From Cyanobium sp. FGCU6 (GTDB lineage: Bacteria > Cyanobacteriota > Cyanobacteriia > PCC-6307 > Cyanobiaceae), in NCBI GenBank assembly GCA_024958655.1, contig JANWUR010000030.1, positions 1-44,852 of the forward strand: 44,852 nt of DNA, written 5' to 3'. How positions within the stretch are numbered: the stretch's first letter is position 1; each line of letters starts with the position of its first letter. Shown here in pieces: positions 43,701 through 44,852 of this stretch. Position numbers and translations under genes: made by a program. The notes under the pieces are model-generated. The model did no database searches and was not told the origin of the DNA. It saw nothing but the letters and a program-made list of their open reading frames with translations.

Positions 43701-43887
43701 TACCTACTTCATGAAGACCGACGTTTCTAACGATATAGAAATGCGTGACGCCCTAAACTCTTTGTGGGATTTTCAAGAGAAGCTCAAGAGGCTTGGTCAT
43801 TACTACACCCAGTTTAGTAGCATCGAAGACCTCAAGGTTCAGTTCAGAAATCAACTCGATTTGCTGATCAACGACAGCAAGCTCTGA
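40783..43887 (+). CDS. LRR-Roc-COR protein with C-terminal effector-like domain
   Basis: 1034 residues from ATG 40783. Residues about 88-335 are some ten leucine-rich repeats, nine of exactly 24 residues (LTSLNLGNNWIGEKGATTLA type). A Roc GTPase domain follows: P-loop GEGGAGKTS at about 376, G3 motif WDFGGQQ at about 426, and an unusual G4-like QNEKS at about 483. The COR region follows (about 560-780), with a Cys cluster (VPCMCKQC) at about 800. The C-terminal domain from about 874 begins IRIFLASSSELKDDRDNLEL and contains VRWENFLDAMSYTRMQDEYN and PLIYTYF. It resembles DUF4062/TIR-like effector domains attached to bacterial NLR- and Roc-type proteins; the fold is an inference. Likely a sensor-effector defence protein. 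The gene is AT-rich, unlike its surroundings, indicating transfer. Confidence 0.9.
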   Translation: MPQDYKFVNLPSLCSGTLDELVANLNRQSAKALIIVGSHSGDRPAISYIVNRWRKCWLNAPVVYGVSEFSAACGNRDLLHRLAELKTLESLTLWNLCIDDVSVSKLSELHQLTSLNLGNNWIGEKGATTLASLSNLTSLELVSNGITNVGASSLAALKKLTYLGLGANGISDTGVASLTELKQLRSLDLWGNGIGELGVAELLRLPHLNDLSLWGNQLGDEAASSIASLAGIISLDLKYNNFGDDCASHLARMCLLEFLDLEGNNIGDAGAASLASLTNLNYLSLRRNKIGDEGVVSLGKLTQLRSLDLAHNYINNIEPLTELSNLTSLRIAEGNLLTYHSPEIVSKGDGGLLRYLQQAKLQGLDHLYEAKVLILGEGGAGKTSLLRRLFCKEMDLPTEDESTKGIDIHQHKFTGSQGYPFCLNVWDFGGQQIYHATHQFFLTKRSLYILVDDTRNDSKNVHDDGFKYWLEVIEVLSDRCPVIIFQNEKSNRSKLIDEAGIKGRFPNVIGIYRGNLSHSNAAYTLEQAIRLKVQELPHVGDPIPAQWVKVRLMLEEIKQDKAYISQAEYLEIYSKYLKEDHAEALKLSEYFHDLGVYLHYQDHPLLSRTLFLQNSWVTEAVFKVLDDEATKARNGYFSLFDCHQIWADQIYSDMHLELLTIMEKFELCYKVPGWKTNTWLAPQLLPPSTPEHFQAWSQPNDLVRTYEYDFLPKGMISRLMVRMHRFVCDPNLSWTSGAFFEQGSTKLLAQISSDSGRAIELRARGPDHKRLLNVIASDLDELNATFLGLRGKVRILVPCMCKQCQASINPHRFNISMLDRAKASGVESVQCGNSFQYVDVLLLMDGLSYESLPISKSKATFSDFDRPALQERTIRIFLASSSELKDDRDNLELYLLQISDHFRRHNNVCLDVVRWENFLDAMSYTRMQDEYNKEVRRSDIFLSMFKTKTGRCTEEEFDAAHRVFKASGKPLIYTYFMKTDVSNDIEMRDALNSLWDFQEKLKRLGHYYTQFSSIEDLKVQFRNQLDLLINDSKL

Positions 43888-44213
43888 CGCGCAGCAGACG
43901 ATCGCACGGAAGGGCCTGCAAGCTGGAAATCGGGGTTAAGGCCCGTTAGCGACTTGTCTTATCTTTCGGCCTCGAGGCTGACCAGCACTGGCCGCCGTCG
44001 CCAAAAGGGGCGACAAATCGGCCGAATCACTTGGCTTATTCCGCCCCCGGCGGTTGGCCTATCACCCACGCCAGCCACGGCTGGCGCAGTTTCCAGCTCC
44101 GGATCCGCTGCCCGGGCCGGGCGGGTTCCAGCAAGCCCTGATCCTGCCAATCTCGTTGCCAGTCCTGCGCCGTTGTCGAGCGGCGTCCCATGGAGTGGTG
44201 TAACTCGGGAGGA

Positions 44214-44238
44214 TCAGCCCCGGCGTAGCCGGGGCTGA
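44214..44238. repeat. Perfect 11-bp inverted repeat (hairpin)
   Basis: TCAGCCCCGGC, loop GTA, GCCGGGGCTGA. No T-run follows. Thirteen bases of it (CCCCGGCGTAGCC) recur in reverse orientation as the first 13 bases of the window, so it may be a dispersed REP-like element. Confidence 0.6.
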
Positions 44239-44282
44239 CGGTTCACCTCCCTCAGATCTGTGCTGTGGCAATGGGTGGGGCA

Positions 44283-44321
44283 CCCCACGAATCCAGCGCT
44301 GAAGGCGCTGAATTCGTGGGG
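44283..44321. repeat. Long hairpin (16 bp, one mismatch)
   Basis: CCCCACGAAT pairs with ATTCGTGGGG and CAGCGC with GCGCTG, with a C/A mismatch between the stems and the 5-nt loop TGAAG. It lies about 60 nt before the transposase start. It could insulate the transposase from outside transcription or be part of a repeat family; no T-run follows. Confidence 0.65.
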
Positions 44322-44329
44322 ACCCCAGG

Positions 44330-44852
44330 GTGGGCCGGTCTGTGACCCTGTTCGGAGCACTACCACCAAACTGAACACAGACCATGACCCTCACCCATAG
44401 TGGCGCCTCCGAGCTGGGCCAGCTCATGGAGGGAACCACCGCTGGCGCCCTGATCCCTGAGATCGTGCGCCGGGGCTTCCAGGACCTGCTGGAGGCTGAG
44501 GTTTCTGCCCTCACTGGCGCCCAGCTCCATGAGCGCTGCCCCGATCAGCGCTCCACCCACCGCAACGGCTACCGGGATCGGCTGCTCACCAGCCAGGTGG
44601 GCGACCTCACCCTGGCCATCCCCAAACTCAGGCAGGGCAGCTTCTTCCCCAACTGGCTCGAACCCCGCCGCCGGGTCGATAAGGCCCTCTACGCCGTGGT
44701 GATGGAGGCCTACACCGGCGGGATCTCCACCCGCAAGGTCGACGCCCTGGTGGAGGCTCTGGGCGGTGCCAGCGGCATCTCCAAATCGGAGGTGAGCCGC
44801 ATCTGCCAGGAGATCGACCAGCAGGTGCAGGCCTTCCTGAATCGGCCACTGG
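44330..44852 (+). mobile_element. IS256/Mutator-type insertion sequence, left part
   Basis: The element runs off the right edge of the window. The left end is placed near GGTCTGTGACCCTGTTCGG by position only; the inverted repeat cannot be verified without the right end. Confidence 0.6.
44384..44852 (+). CDS. IS256-family (Mutator) transposase, 5' part
   Basis: 156 codons from ATG 44384, open to the window end. The sequence HERCPDQRSTHRNGYRDRLL, then VGDLTLAIPKLRQGSFFPNW, LEPRRRVDKALYAVVMEAY and GGISTRKVDALVEALGGASG, is the N-terminal half of IS256-type DDE transposases: zinc-like HRNGYR region, then the (L/V)xxPKxRxGSFFP strand. The first catalytic Asp lies beyond the window. The start follows the AACACAGACC context without a strong Shine-Dalgarno. 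Confidence 0.9.
   Translation, partial: MTLTHSGASELGQLMEGTTAGALIPEIVRRGFQDLLEAEVSALTGAQLHERCPDQRSTHRNGYRDRLLTSQVGDLTLAIPKLRQGSFFPNWLEPRRRVDKALYAVVMEAYTGGISTRKVDALVEALGGASGISKSEVSRICQEIDQQVQAFLNRPL

Larger units (their letters stand above)
43888..44340. other. Noncoding stretch between the Roc-COR gene and the IS element
   Basis: About 450 nt. GC returns to the high background after about 43900. It contains two strong hairpins (listed separately). On the minus strand a frame ending at 44036 reads DWQRDWQDQGLLEPARPGQR then KLRQPWLAWVIGQPPGAE, which looks protein-like and could be the last codons of a lost gene, but I cannot name it. Confidence 0.4.

Noticed and set aside
1..44852. CRISPR array, tRNA or rRNA
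   Set aside because: No regularly spaced direct repeats, cloverleaf or conserved rRNA segment seen on reading both strands.

Overview
The window looks like a GC-rich unicellular cyanobacterium of the Synechococcus/Cyanobium type. The main evidence is two high-light-inducible (Hli, chlorophyll a/b-binding-like) proteins at 18.6-19.2 kb, set among ordinary housekeeping genes. No rRNA, tRNA or CRISPR array was seen. Most of the window is a defence and toxin-antitoxin (TA) island with clear decay and rearrangement. Two AT-rich stretches (about 6.3-7.85 kb and 40.4-43.9 kb) stand out from the background and suggest later acquisition.

Layout: (1) 0-3.1 kb is a row of TA modules: VapBC, an orphan addiction-module antitoxin, a RelE/ParE pair, a MazF/PemK pair and a decayed AbrB/VapC pair. 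(2) 3.3-13.8 kb is one minus-strand cassette, transcribed res, mod, an unknown one-TM protein, a RelE-domain/UvrD-like helicase and a KAP-like P-loop NTPase. The last gene is cut off at about 3.9 kb and abuts the C-terminal part of an ArdC-type metallopeptidase. The first two genes are a type III-like restriction-modification pair. (3) 13.9-16.8 kb holds two homologous LysR-type pseudogenes flanking an intact PIN-domain TA pair and a frameshifted fragment resembling the DISARM SNF2 helicase DrmD. (4) 17.2-26.4 kb is mostly non-defence: a PPC/DUF296 protein, a GNAT acetyltransferase, the hli cluster with tiny membrane ORFs, a P-type ATPase, a cytochrome b-like protein, a PAS-GGDEF diguanylate cyclase and a fatty acid desaturase. 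(5) 26.4-40.3 kb is a class 1-like DISARM locus on the minus strand: drmMI-type methylase, a coiled-coil protein split by an in-frame TAG, a SAP-like protein, two nucleotidyltransferases and a HEPN protein, then drmA, drmB and drmC. A VapBC pair and a duplicated drmA 5' end interrupt it, and drmC carries an in-frame TAA ahead of its HKD motif. (6) 40.8-43.9 kb is a complete LRR-Roc-COR protein with a C-terminal effector-like domain. (7) The right edge is the start of an IS256/Mutator-type transposase, preceded by two strong hairpins.

How the parts may work together: the RM pair and DISARM would both mark self DNA by methylation and attack unmarked DNA. The helicase/NTPase genes behind the RM pair are coupled by 4-nt overlaps and may be an add-on module. 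The Roc-COR protein looks like a stand-alone sensor-effector of the STAND/NLR-like kind. TA pairs fill the gaps and may stabilise the island. The DISARM locus is probably impaired (no complete drmD, drmC interrupted), whereas res, mod, the RelE-UvrD gene and the Roc-COR gene read as intact. All functional assignments are from sequence motifs read by eye; no database search was run.
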